The notes under the pieces are model-generated. The model saw only the letters and a list, made by a program, of their open reading frames with translations. It was not told where the DNA came from and did not search any database. Source: Nonlabens dokdonensis DSW-6 (GTDB taxonomy: Bacteria; Bacteroidota; Bacteroidia; Flavobacteriales; Flavobacteriaceae). From it: a DNA stretch of 64,000 nt. The stretch spans positions 3,535,501 to 3,599,500 of the forward strand of contig NC_020156.1 in NCBI RefSeq assembly GCF_000332115.1, given 5' to 3'. Both the position numbers and the translations under genes were made by a program. Of this stretch, positions 34,048-42,311 are shown piece by piece; the stretch's first letter is position 1; the number at the start of each line of letters is the position of its first letter.

Positions 34048-35373
34048 TTAAATTTCTTCAAGAATCTCATAATAGTTCTTCATAGTGACAGGACCCAACT
34101 CATAAGATGCGGCAGACAGCTCTTCCGTGTAAGTGAGTGCTTTATTTTTTTCATCATTTGCCAATAGGATTTCTAAGGAGTGTAGTTGTGCTACCGGTTC
34201 ATAAGTTTTATCAATTACATACTTCTTTTGATTTTCTAAAGCTTCTTTAGTAAGGTTATTTTTAAGCATAGCATAGCTTAACAGGCTTTGAGTCTCTGGA
34301 GTTGAGCGGTTGTCAATTTCAATTTTTGCGATCTCAAGAGCTTTAGCTTTATCTGCTTCATTTCCAGACAGTAATTGTTCAATTTTATAAGTATTGTACA
34401 TCGCTCCATAAGCGTCATTTTCAACTTCAGCTAGGAAGTTTTTTCTTAAAGAATCTGCATCCTCGCTTTTATTTTGAAACTCTTTTATTTCTGCAATATC
34501 AAGATCGTAATCTGGTAGTGGATGACGCTCTTTTAGTTTTTTTAATATACGTAATGCCTCTTCAGGATTTTTTTCATGAGAATAGGCTATCCAGGCGATT
34601 CCCTTAAGTGCATATGTATTATCTGGATCTAATTCGAGTGTTTTAATATAGTGGTCATAAGAATTTTGAATTTGACCATCATGTCCGTAGTAGTCTGCAA
34701 TATTAGAATTGCTCCATATTTGGATAGAAGGATTACCACTTTGATCTGCAAGAGTTTTTGCTTCTTCCATTAATCGAATAGTAGCATCAAGATCACCTTT
34801 ATAATCATTCCATTTTGCAGCTCTGATCAAATAGTTGTAATTCTTTTGATTTTGAATAGCGTTAAGCATCTTTTCTGCACGAGTATAATCTCCTAATTCC
34901 ATAGCAATGTCAAAAAATAGCAATTGGCTTTCTTTTGTGCTTGCATCAGCGGCAAAAGAACGCATTAAACTATCTGCTTTTTTAAATCTATGTTGTTTGA
35001 TATAGGCTTGAGCTAAGGCATATTTGGATTTCTCAGGCTCTATGTACATGTTTTTCACTACAGCTTCTTGCATCTCAACTGATCTATTGAGATGGTTCAC
35101 ATCTCCTTTTAAATCGTATAGTAAGTTGAGTTTAGAAGAGAGTCTTCCTAAGTCTAATACGCCAGTATTGTTTACTGCAATAATTTTTTCAAGACTATCT
35201 ATATCAGATTTTAAGGTTGCTATTAATGCAGAATTATCCTTGTTCAAGTAGGAGTTATAGTCTTTTTGTACAGTTACTATATCGGCATTTTCTTGCCCAT
35301 TCTTATCTGTCGTTTGATTACAAGATACAGTTATTATGGAAAGAAAAAGGAGGAGCAAAAAGGAATTTTTCAT
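34048..35373 (-). CDS. TPR-repeat lipoprotein
   Basis: 441 residues. Lipoprotein signal MKNSFLLLLFLSIITVSC (Cys18), then helical repeats of the tetratricopeptide type through most of the length; the clearest is SYDHYIKTLELDPDNTYALK. A protein-protein interaction scaffold in the envelope. It lies downstream of two DUF4331-family genes on the same strand, but a terminator at 35404 suggests partly separate transcription. Confidence 0.8.
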   Translation of the reverse strand: MKNSFLLLLFLSIITVSCNQTTDKNGQENADIVTVQKDYNSYLNKDNSALIATLKSDIDSLEKIIAVNNTGVLDLGRLSSKLNLLYDLKGDVNHLNRSVEMQEAVVKNMYIEPEKSKYALAQAYIKQHRFKKADSLMRSFAADASTKESQLLFFDIAMELGDYTRAEKMLNAIQNQKNYNYLIRAAKWNDYKGDLDATIRLMEEAKTLADQSGNPSIQIWSNSNIADYYGHDGQIQNSYDHYIKTLELDPDNTYALKGIAWIAYSHEKNPEEALRILKKLKERHPLPDYDLDIAEIKEFQNKSEDADSLRKNFLAEVENDAYGAMYNTYKIEQLLSGNEADKAKALEIAKIEIDNRSTPETQSLLSYAMLKNNLTKEALENQKKYVIDKTYEPVAQLHSLEILLANDEKNKALTYTEELSAASYELGPVTMKNYYEILEEI

Positions 35374-35403
35374 GGTAAGGAAAGTTAGAATTGTTATAAA
35401 ATA

Positions 35404-35435
35404 AAATGCCGATTTTATTTAAAAAATCGGCATTT
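35404..35435 (-). terminator. Terminator between the DUF4331 genes and the TPR gene
   Basis: Perfect 13-bp arms AAATGCCGATTTT/AAAATCGGCATTT; the following minus-strand sequence is T-rich. Confidence 0.75.
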
Positions 35436-35451
35436 ACAAAAAACTATATGA

Positions 35452-36033
35452 TTAAAATGATGCTGGCACTAGATAAGGAAAAGTAGTACTAGTTACTCCA
35501 GGCTCAAGACCTACGTTATCTGAAACTAAATTAGGTGTTCCATTCATACCATCAAATCTTGCTCCAGTGTTACCACCGAATAGTACAATTAATGATACAT
35601 CAATTACATCGTCTTCTAATCTACGACCAGTTAAGAAACTACTAGTATCAGTAAAATATGAAGTCGGTGCATTTTGTGCTACTTGTAATACATCTAATGA
35701 TAAAACCGCAGTCGTTTGACCTTGATCTAGTCCTAAAATGTTGTTTTCAAAACTTGCTCCATAAGCATTATAATAAGCGACTAAGGTGTTGTTGAATATT
35801 CCAGAAAACTGAGCTAATTGAGTTTCTGGCGTAGTAACATTAAAATTATTTTTGTTTGCATCACTTCCAGAAAGAACCGTGTTAATTCCTGGTCTACCCA
35901 TTTGATCTTGAGTCGTGAAGGTTCCAGTAAAATCTGTAGTTACAGGCTCTCCTGTAAAGTCATCGTCGTTGTCACAGCTTACAGTTAGAGTGGCTGCAAT
36001 GGCAACTGTTAATATATATTTGAATATTTTCAT
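35452..36033 (-). CDS. Lipoprotein matching the C-terminal half of DUF4331
   Basis: 193 residues. Lipoprotein signal ending TLTVSC (Cys20). The mature part has QMGRPGINTVL near the start and GRRLEDDVIDVSL plus TTFPYLVP at the end, which in full-length DUF4331 proteins of other phyla lie in the C-terminal half. The matching N-terminal half is the neighbouring gene 38 bases upstream. The two likely form one functional unit in the envelope. Function of the family is unknown. Confidence 0.75.
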   Translation of the reverse strand: MKIFKYILTVAIAATLTVSCDNDDDFTGEPVTTDFTGTFTTQDQMGRPGINTVLSGSDANKNNFNVTTPETQLAQFSGIFNNTLVAYYNAYGASFENNILGLDQGQTTAVLSLDVLQVAQNAPTSYFTDTSSFLTGRRLEDDVIDVSLIVLFGGNTGARFDGMNGTPNLVSDNVGLEPGVTSTTFPYLVPASF

Positions 36034-36071
36034 TGTGTTTGTTTTAAAAATTAAATTTAATTTGAGGTTGT

Positions 36072-36788
36072 TTAGTTTCTTCTTTTAGTTTCTACCCAAA
36101 CATTGTAAGAATTAGGTAATCCATAAACTGGAACTTGTAAACCTGCACGGAACTGATCTGCAAGGTGAGTAGGTGCTGTTCCTAATAAAGAATTAGGCAC
36201 TTCTACTACTATTGCATTTACGTTTGCATTTGCAAAAGCATTAGTTCCTGTTGTTCCAAATCCATCAGCTGGTGCAGTACCTATAACTGTATTGAATTGT
36301 TGGAAGTCAAAGAAAAATGCATCCTGACGTTGTCCTGCAAACGCACGGATTCCACCAGTTAAAGTTTCTCCTTGAGAGTTGATTGCAACACTACCTATAG
36401 CTTCGTTAGTATCGATAGTACTACTTAAAGATGTTGAATCTGGAGCATAAGGTCCAAAGAAATACATTCTATCTCCTTGTCTCAACGCTTGAATTACTAG
36501 CTCTTCTGTAACACCTACTGATGCTGGAAAAGCTCCAGGAACATCTGCACCGGTATTATCTATATTGATTTCTATCATCACATTTTCATCAAAATTTGAT
36601 GCTGCGCTTGAAGCAGGTAAAGTGACTATAAAAACAGTAGAATTAGGATTCTCACCTTCAAAAGCAAAAAAGTCTGCAATGTCAGATGGTTGTGAGGCTA
36701 CATTAGGAGCGTCTAAGTGATCGGCCGCAATTATAAAACTAGCAATAGCTACTATCGCAAGTGTGGACCATAGGGCAATTTTTTTCAT
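36072..36788 (-). CDS. Exported protein matching the N-terminal half of DUF4331
   Basis: 238 residues with an N-terminal signal or anchor helix (LWSTLAIVAIASFIIA). The mature part opens ADHLDAPNV, the hallmark of DUF4331, followed by DIADFFAFEG, FAGQRQDAFFFD and VNAIVVEVP, the order of the family's N-terminal half. It ends at YNVWVETKRR, where full-length members continue. The continuation is found in the next gene as a separate lipoprotein. Confidence 0.78.
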   Translation of the reverse strand: MKKIALWSTLAIVAIASFIIAADHLDAPNVASQPSDIADFFAFEGENPNSTVFIVTLPASSAASNFDENVMIEINIDNTGADVPGAFPASVGVTEELVIQALRQGDRMYFFGPYAPDSTSLSSTIDTNEAIGSVAINSQGETLTGGIRAFAGQRQDAFFFDFQQFNTVIGTAPADGFGTTGTNAFANANVNAIVVEVPNSLLGTAPTHLADQFRAGLQVPVYGLPNSYNVWVETKRRN

Positions 36789-36906
36789 CGTAATAATGGT
36801 TTTAATTAATTTATACCCAACTTACGAGAGAAAGAAGACCGCGGTTTTAAATATTGTGTTAAAGCGTTCTTAATGCCATATTAATTTAAGATATATTTTT
36901 AATAAA

Positions 36907-37689
36907 TCACCTTTCTAGCCATGATTTGAAGTCTTTAACTCGTTCTCTACTAACAATTAAATCCATTTCTTTAAATGTCTTTATTTTTATTTGCAAACGT
37001 GAATTTGTGTAAGAAATCATGTCATCTATTGCATTCACATGTATAATTGCTTGTCTTGAAATGCGGAAAAACTTTTCTGGATCTAATTCATTCTCTAGAG
37101 CTTCCAGTTTTGTGTCTATTAAATAATTCCTACCGTTATCTATATGAAGATAAGTTCCCTTATTTTCAGAAAAAAACAATTGTATGTCTTCAGTATGGAA
37201 CAGCTTTAAGTGCTCGCCTACTTTTGCTGTATATCTTTTTTTAAATTTACGATCGACTGGATTACCTAGGAGTTTTGCAATGTCATCAAAGTTTATGGTT
37301 GCCGCTTTATTGTTGTTGTTCTCGCTTTCGCGAAAGCGGGATACAAATTGCTCTACTGCAATCTTTAATTCATCTTCATCAATAGGTTTGAGTAAATAGT
37401 CTATGCTGTTAAGCTTAAACGCCTGAAGTGCATATTCGTCATATGCAGTTGTAAAAATGATGGCGCTTTTAACATCTACTTGATCAAATATTTCAAATGA
37501 TAATCCATCACTTAATTGAATATCAAGGAAAATAAGATCTGGTGCATCGTTATTTAATAAGTAGTCTACTGACTCCTGCACCGAGTGAAGCATGGCTTCT
37601 GGAACGATATCAAGTTCTCCCAGCATTCTATTTAATCTCCTTGCTGCTGGCTTTTCATCTTCAATAATTATTGCTTTAAAATCTGACAT
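36907..37689 (-). CDS. LytTR-type response regulator
   Basis: 260 residues. REC domain with acidic pair in IIEDEKPAA, phosphoacceptor Asp in LIFLDIQLSDG and KPIDEDEL with the conserved Lys-Pro. A linker holds a full palindrome copy read as RFRES, followed by Asn repeats. The C-terminal LytTR DNA-binding domain is KKRYTAKVGEHLKLFHTEDI to DLIVSRERVKDFKSWL. Partner of the LytS-type kinase at 38316; the four genes from kinase to regulator run in one direction with tiny gaps. Confidence 0.93.
   Translation of the reverse strand: MSDFKAIIIEDEKPAARRLNRMLGELDIVPEAMLHSVQESVDYLLNNDAPDLIFLDIQLSDGLSFEIFDQVDVKSAIIFTTAYDEYALQAFKLNSIDYLLKPIDEDELKIAVEQFVSRFRESENNNNKAATINFDDIAKLLGNPVDRKFKKRYTAKVGEHLKLFHTEDIQLFFSENKGTYLHIDNGRNYLIDTKLEALENELDPEKFFRISRQAIIHVNAIDDMISYTNSRLQIKIKTFKEMDLIVSRERVKDFKSWLER
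37323..37338. repeat. CGCTTTCGCGAAAGCG palindrome inside the LytTR regulator gene
   Basis: Exact copy in the REC-LytTR linker, read as RFRES, same frame as in rnz. Confidence 0.95.
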
Positions 37690-37716
37690 ACTTATTCTTG
37701 AATTAGATTGATGTGT

Positions 37717-38013
37717 TTAAATATTAAATTGATCCTGATCAAGAATCTCTTGAATTTTACGCTTTTCCCATTCTTTATTAGTAAACGGATTGATTTCAAA
37801 TACTCTAATGGCATGTGACGCAAGCCCGATTCCCCAACCCAAAACACTTACAATAAAGAAGAACATTAAATCTCCTTCAAAAAGTAAAACAAATGCTAGA
37901 ATGGATAAGTTAATTATAGTAAACACAATAAGGTGATGATAAAAGGCTTTGATTTCCTCTACTCTTCTCGCTGCTTTTTTATATTTCTCTGATGCTTTGT
38001 TGATATGATCCAT
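37717..38013 (-). CDS. 2TM-domain protein
   Basis: 98 residues: amphipathic start (YKKAARRVEEIKAFYHHLIV), two membrane helices, and a C-terminal NPFTNKEWEKRKIQEIL motif. PF13239-type 2TM family. Paralogue of the next gene and of the C-terminus of the kinase at 38316. Possibly a membrane partner in the same signalling complex. Confidence 0.88.
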   Translation of the reverse strand: MDHINKASEKYKKAARRVEEIKAFYHHLIVFTIINLSILAFVLLFEGDLMFFFIVSVLGWGIGLASHAIRVFEINPFTNKEWEKRKIQEILDQDQFNI

Positions 38014-38016
38014 AAT

Positions 38017-38313
38017 CTAAATATTATTTTCTTCTTTTTCTAGAATTTCTTTAATCTTACGTTCTTTCCATTTTTCATTTGTCAACGGATTCCCGCCAAA
38101 AGTTCCGAAACCATGGGCTGCTAGACCTATGCCCCAACCTAAAAGCGGAAAAATAAACCAAATAAAACTCCATTCATTATGGTAATAATTCACTGCAATT
38201 AATAAGATATTAATTACAACATAAATAATTGCGTGATTGTAAAAGGCTCTTATTTCTTCTACCTTTTCTACTGCCCGATTGTATCGGTCTTGATAGCTTT
38301 CATTAGGATTCAT
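38017..38313 (-). CDS. 2TM-domain protein (paralogue)
   Basis: 98 residues, the same layout as its neighbour: YNRAVEKVEEIRAFYNHAII, two membrane helices with LLGWGIGLAAHG in the second, and NPLTNEKWKERKIKEIL at the end. Spaced 3 bases from the next 2TM gene and 2 bases from the kinase stop, so clearly one operon. Confidence 0.88.
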   Translation of the reverse strand: MNPNESYQDRYNRAVEKVEEIRAFYNHAIIYVVINILLIAVNYYHNEWSFIWFIFPLLGWGIGLAAHGFGTFGGNPLTNEKWKERKIKEILEKEENNI

Positions 38314-38315
38314 AA

Positions 38316-39650
38316 TTAAAACCTTTCATTATTCATTAGTTCGTTGATCTTGCGCTCTTTCCATGATTCTCCTAAAAAGAAGTTCTTGTTAAATGTTCTC
38401 ATGTATTTAAATAGCAAACTAATTCCCATTCCTATAGCAGGGAAAATCACCCAAGGAAAACCACCTGTAAATGCATTTATAGCTGCTAAGAATGCTAGGA
38501 TTACCAGCGTCTTCACTGCATTATCATAAAAGTCTTTAATACTATCTACTCGCAGTTTTGCTTTAGTAAGTCTTATGTCCTCCGTATTTTCCATGTCAAT
38601 TGTATTTAGGTTTACTGATTCTGATTGATTAGTAAGTATAGGAACACTTACTTTAAAAGTGTCTGTAGTTTCATTTATAGTCATTTGCCTCTTAGTAAGC
38701 AATCTGTATCTACTCTCAATATTTTGTAAACCTACTCCACTACTCTCCTTTATCACTTGTTTCTTTTGCAGGTTATTTTCTATGACTAGAAACTGATCTT
38801 GCTCATAAATATTGAGCTTCAAAGGTTTATTACTACTTACAATATTATGTTTTACTGCATTTTCTATGAGTAATTGCAAACTAAGAGGAACCACCTTTGC
38901 GTTTTCTATAGAGCCTTGCTCTGGTATTTCTATTTCAATGCTATCTTCAAATCTTGTTTTGAGCAGTCCTACATAAGTTCTAGCAAACTTTAGTTCCTCA
39001 TCTACAGACACCAGTTCCTTATTTCTTTGTTCTAGTACATATCTATAAACTTTAGAAAGCGAGGTTGTAAATTTTGTAGCCGCTTTAGGATTTTCTTCGA
39101 TTAAGGACACCAGAACATTTAGACTATTAAATAAAAAATGCGGATCTAATTGATTCTTAAGCGCATCAAATTGTGCTGTTGCAGATCTTGCAATGGTTTT
39201 TTGTTCGTTTACTTTTTGAGCTTGGCTCGCTTTATAAAAATAAATCGCATGATAAATAGCCGAAACAAAAAGTGTTATTATCAATCCAAAGACATACCAT
39301 TCTGTTTCTTGATCATCTAGGAACTCTTGAATTGTAGTATCATATATTACAACGTACGTAAAGAAATTAAGAAAAGATAGCAATAACATCGTTAGTACAA
39401 CAGATCCTATGGCACCGTATATTAAACGTTTAGTCGACTCATCCCGCCATGAAAGTTTTTTACCTAGAAAATCAAACCACCATTGATTACCTGATGATAG
39501 CACAATGGTAAACATGAAGTTGACCAAGAAACCTTCCAACTCTCCTTCAAAATTTAAAAATTTTCCTCGGAAATAAGCATTGATCAAGTTTATAGTTATA
39601 GATATGGCAATACTCGCTATTAAAAATTTGTAAAATCGTTTTAAGTTCAT
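38316..39650 (-). CDS. LytS-type sensor histidine kinase with C-terminal 2TM domain
   Basis: 444 residues from the ATG at 39650; a TTG nine bases upstream is less likely. Four hydrophobic helices in the first 150 residues form a membrane sensor. Then a His_kinase domain with the phosphoacceptor in QLDPHFLFNSLNVLV and ATP-binding motifs LQLLIENAVKHNI and GVGLQNIESRY. The last ~85 residues are a complete 2TM domain (LRVDSIKDFYDNAVK, two helices, ESWKERKINELM) homologous to the two small proteins downstream. Pairs with the LytTR regulator. Confidence 0.92.
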   Translation of the reverse strand: MNLKRFYKFLIASIAISITINLINAYFRGKFLNFEGELEGFLVNFMFTIVLSSGNQWWFDFLGKKLSWRDESTKRLIYGAIGSVVLTMLLLSFLNFFTYVVIYDTTIQEFLDDQETEWYVFGLIITLFVSAIYHAIYFYKASQAQKVNEQKTIARSATAQFDALKNQLDPHFLFNSLNVLVSLIEENPKAATKFTTSLSKVYRYVLEQRNKELVSVDEELKFARTYVGLLKTRFEDSIEIEIPEQGSIENAKVVPLSLQLLIENAVKHNIVSSNKPLKLNIYEQDQFLVIENNLQKKQVIKESSGVGLQNIESRYRLLTKRQMTINETTDTFKVSVPILTNQSESVNLNTIDMENTEDIRLTKAKLRVDSIKDFYDNAVKTLVILAFLAAINAFTGGFPWVIFPAIGMGISLLFKYMRTFNKNFFLGESWKERKINELMNNERF

Positions 39651-39770
39651 CTGGTTCAATTATGATTCTAAAAATAGTTTAATACTTTAGAACAGTTCAA
39701 ATATGAAAAGAGAAAAAGCTATATTAAATTAAGAATAACCGAATTGTAGAAATAAGGTACTGAACTGTTA

Positions 39771-39786
39771 TGCTTTCGCGAAAGCG
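39771..39786. repeat. Palindrome copy with one mismatch (TGCTTTCGCGAAAGCG)
   Basis: First base T instead of C. In the divergent region between the kinase gene and the TMEM175-like channel gene. Confidence 0.85.
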
Positions 39787-39855
39787 AGATTAAAACCACC
39801 TTCAATTTTAATATAAACAGTAAATATAAAAAGACTAAAATCATATATTTACCTG

Positions 39856-40500
39856 ATGGAATTAACCTACGATAAGAATAGAGTCAATAATTTTACCGAT
39901 GCCATATTTGCCATAGCGATGACTTTGCTGGTACTCGACCTTGTTGTACCTAGTTATAATGAGCTAACTACAAAGGGCTTTGGGCAAGTAATGCAAGATC
40001 TTCTTCCTAAATTTATAGGGTATGCTGTTAGTTTTTTAGTCATCGCACTATACTGGAGCAGTCACATGAATATTTCTAAAAACTTAAAACACTACAATAA
40101 AGGCGCTTTAGGATGGAATATTATGTTATTATTTATGGTTGTTTTAATGCCTTTCACGACTTCTTTTTACTGTTCTACTTTTGTAGTTAACGAGCCTTTT
40201 ATTATCTACTCAATTAATATTATAGCACTTAGCGTTTTTAAGTATTTAATGATTCGCAAAATTGAAAAAGACCAACTCATTGAAAAAGGCTATGATCCGA
40301 TTTTATTTCAATGGGCAAAAACTAGAGATTTGATGGCTGGTTTGGTTTGGCTATTTGCCATTATAGTCTCTTTAAAATTTGCGTTGCTCTCTAGATTTTC
40401 TCCTTTACTATTATTTCCTGTACTAAAATTTGTAGACATCGTTTATAAGCGAAAATCTACCAAACGTATCAAAGTAAAATCGCGTAAAAAAAGGACATAA
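39856..40500 (+). CDS. TMEM175/DUF1211-family potassium channel-like protein
   Basis: 214 residues with about six membrane helices. The first helix has the family signature RVNNFTDAIFAIAMTLLVLD (R and FTDAIFAIA). Second helix region: IGYAVSFLVIALYWSSHM. Bacterial members of this family form leaky K+ channels. The lysine/arginine-rich C-terminal tail is cytoplasmic by the positive-inside rule. Confidence 0.88.
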   Translation: MELTYDKNRVNNFTDAIFAIAMTLLVLDLVVPSYNELTTKGFGQVMQDLLPKFIGYAVSFLVIALYWSSHMNISKNLKHYNKGALGWNIMLLFMVVLMPFTTSFYCSTFVVNEPFIIYSINIIALSVFKYLMIRKIEKDQLIEKGYDPILFQWAKTRDLMAGLVWLFAIIVSLKFALLSRFSPLLLFPVLKFVDIVYKRKSTKRIKVKSRKKRT

Positions 40501-40560
40501 CAAAAGTTCTTTTTTAGATTATCAAAGCAACTTGTTTATTATTAAATAGATCATTAACTC

Positions 40561-41322
40561 ATGCCTATATTCCATTTATTCAAAAAAGAAAAACCAGCGC
40601 CGTCCACAGAGCACTGGGACGAGCTATTGATAGAATATGTGCCGTTTTTTGAAAAGTTAGAAGCTAGAGATCGATTATTTTTCAAACTACGCATGCAGGC
40701 ATTTCTTGATGAGATAGAAATAGAAACCATAGACATGGAACCTGCAGAGTTAGATGCTTTATTAATTGCTGCCAGTGCCATCATTCCTATTTTTCAATTT
40801 CCAGACTGGCATTACAGTAATTTAAAGACAGTTATTCTATTACCAGAACATTTCAATGAAGACTTAGAATTTGAAGGACATGGTAACGGTAGACGCATTT
40901 TTGGAATGGTAGGCACTGGTAAATGGAACAACAAGATGATTCTTTCAAAAGAAGCACTCTATCACGGTTTTAAAAACGAAACAGATAAATTAAATACTGC
41001 CATACATGAATTTGTGCATCTCATTGATAAAATGGACGGCGCCATAGATGGAATTCCTAAAGTTTTAATGGATCAAAATGTAATACTTGCATGGATCAAT
41101 CTTATGCATGAAGAAATGGAGCGCATTAATAAAGATAAATCTGACATAAGAAATTATGGAGGCACCAGCAAAATTGAGTTTTTTGCTGTCACTGCAGAAT
41201 ATTTTTTCTCTAGACCAGATTTAATGAAAAGAAAGCATCCAGAAATCTATCAAATGCTTCAACTTTGCTTTAATCCGCAAATGAAAAATAAAGTTTCCAG
41301 AAATAAAATAATATCTTTTTAA
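40561..41322 (+). CDS. MtfA-type zinc peptidase (M90 family)
   Basis: 253 residues. Zinc motif HEFVH at His149-Glu150-His153, in a context (NTAIHEFVHLIDKMDGAIDG) typical of MtfA. In enterobacteria MtfA binds the Mlc repressor of glucose uptake; no Mlc is seen here, so only the peptidase class is claimed. No signal peptide, so cytoplasmic. Third zinc ligand probably the Glu in KIEFFAVTAEYFF. Confidence 0.88.
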   Translation: MPIFHLFKKEKPAPSTEHWDELLIEYVPFFEKLEARDRLFFKLRMQAFLDEIEIETIDMEPAELDALLIAASAIIPIFQFPDWHYSNLKTVILLPEHFNEDLEFEGHGNGRRIFGMVGTGKWNNKMILSKEALYHGFKNETDKLNTAIHEFVHLIDKMDGAIDGIPKVLMDQNVILAWINLMHEEMERINKDKSDIRNYGGTSKIEFFAVTAEYFFSRPDLMKRKHPEIYQMLQLCFNPQMKNKVSRNKIISF

Positions 41323-41355
41323 CACCTAATTCACCTAGACAAGTGTGATGCAACT

Positions 41356-41363
41356 TACTTTTG
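41356..41363 (+). promoter_or_regulatory. -7 promoter element TACTTTTG of the S1/P1 nuclease gene
   Basis: TAnnTTTG match 13 bases before the ATG at 41377, followed by the common GCAAAA initiation context. Confidence 0.6.
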
Positions 41364-41376
41364 CAAAAAAAATATC

Positions 41377-42147
41377 ATGCGCAAATTATTCTTATTTCTT
41401 TTTCTAAGCTTTTCAATTTCTGCTTTTGCAAACGATTGGGGTAAAACCGGTCATAGAACTACAGGAGCTGTTGCAGAGCAATATCTTAATAAAAAAGCTA
41501 GAAAAGCCATTGCAAAATTACTTGACGGAGAATCATTAGCATTGGTCTCTACATTTGCAGACGAAATAAAGAGCGATACACTTTATAGAAAATACGGGCC
41601 TAAACATTACGTTAATATCCCATTTGACTCTACCTATGAAGAGCATCCTAAGAGCGAGCGAGGTGATATTATTGAAGCAATTGATACTTGTATTGCTACC
41701 TTAAAATCAAAGACTGCCACAAAAGAGGAAAAAGCATTTCAATTGCGTTTATTAGTTCATTTTATAGGCGATCTTCACCAGCCTCTGCACACTGGATTAA
41801 GTGAAGATAAAGGCGGTAACGATTTTCAAGTACAATGGTTCAGAGATGGAACAAATCTTCACCGTGTATGGGATTCTCAAATGATAGACAGCTACGGCAT
41901 GTCTTATACCGAATTGGCAAGCAATATGCCTGCGTTAACAAGAAAACAACGTAAAGTCATGGGCAGCGGTACGCATAGAGACTGGTTAAAAGACAGTCGT
42001 GTTTTAGTTAAAGATATTTATGCCAACACCAAAAAAGGAGACAAATTAAGCTACCGATACATGTATCAATACTTTTACAAGCTACGTGTTCAATTACAAA
42101 AAGGTGGTGTAAGGCTTGCTGCTTTATTAAATGAAGTTTTAGGATAA
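41377..42147 (+). CDS. Secreted S1/P1-type nuclease
   Basis: 256 residues. Signal peptide MRKLFLFLFLSFSISAFA, cleaved so that the mature protein starts just before Trp21 of DWGKTGH, the N-terminal zinc ligand of this family (His26 next). Other zinc-cluster motifs: FADEI, HYVNIP, HFIGDLHQPLH and GGNDFQVQW with NLHRVWDSQM. Degrades single-stranded DNA and RNA outside the cytoplasm, complementing the secreted endonuclease I at 4993. Confidence 0.94.
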   Translation: MRKLFLFLFLSFSISAFANDWGKTGHRTTGAVAEQYLNKKARKAIAKLLDGESLALVSTFADEIKSDTLYRKYGPKHYVNIPFDSTYEEHPKSERGDIIEAIDTCIATLKSKTATKEEKAFQLRLLVHFIGDLHQPLHTGLSEDKGGNDFQVQWFRDGTNLHRVWDSQMIDSYGMSYTELASNMPALTRKQRKVMGSGTHRDWLKDSRVLVKDIYANTKKGDKLSYRYMYQYFYKLRVQLQKGGVRLAALLNEVLG

Positions 42148-42153
42148 AGTTAA

Positions 42154-42187
42154 TTTGTATTCCGCTTTCGCGAAAGCGGAATACAAA
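42154..42187. repeat. 34-bp perfect palindrome built on the CGCTTTCGCGAAAGCG core
   Basis: The 16-mer (42163-42178) is extended symmetrically by TTTGTATTC on the left and its complement on the right. Lies between two convergent genes (S1/P1 nuclease and metalloprotease) and could fold as a 15-bp or longer hairpin on either strand, so it may also serve as terminator. Confidence 0.95.
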
Positions 42188-42311
42188 ATTGATTCATTCT
42201 AATTTTTAATAATTAATCAATTACAACCTTAAAGTAATTTGATTCATTAGCTGTTTTCATTTTAGTTAAGCGAAACCTAGATTTCAACTTTATAGCTTAG
42301 ATAAAGCGATA

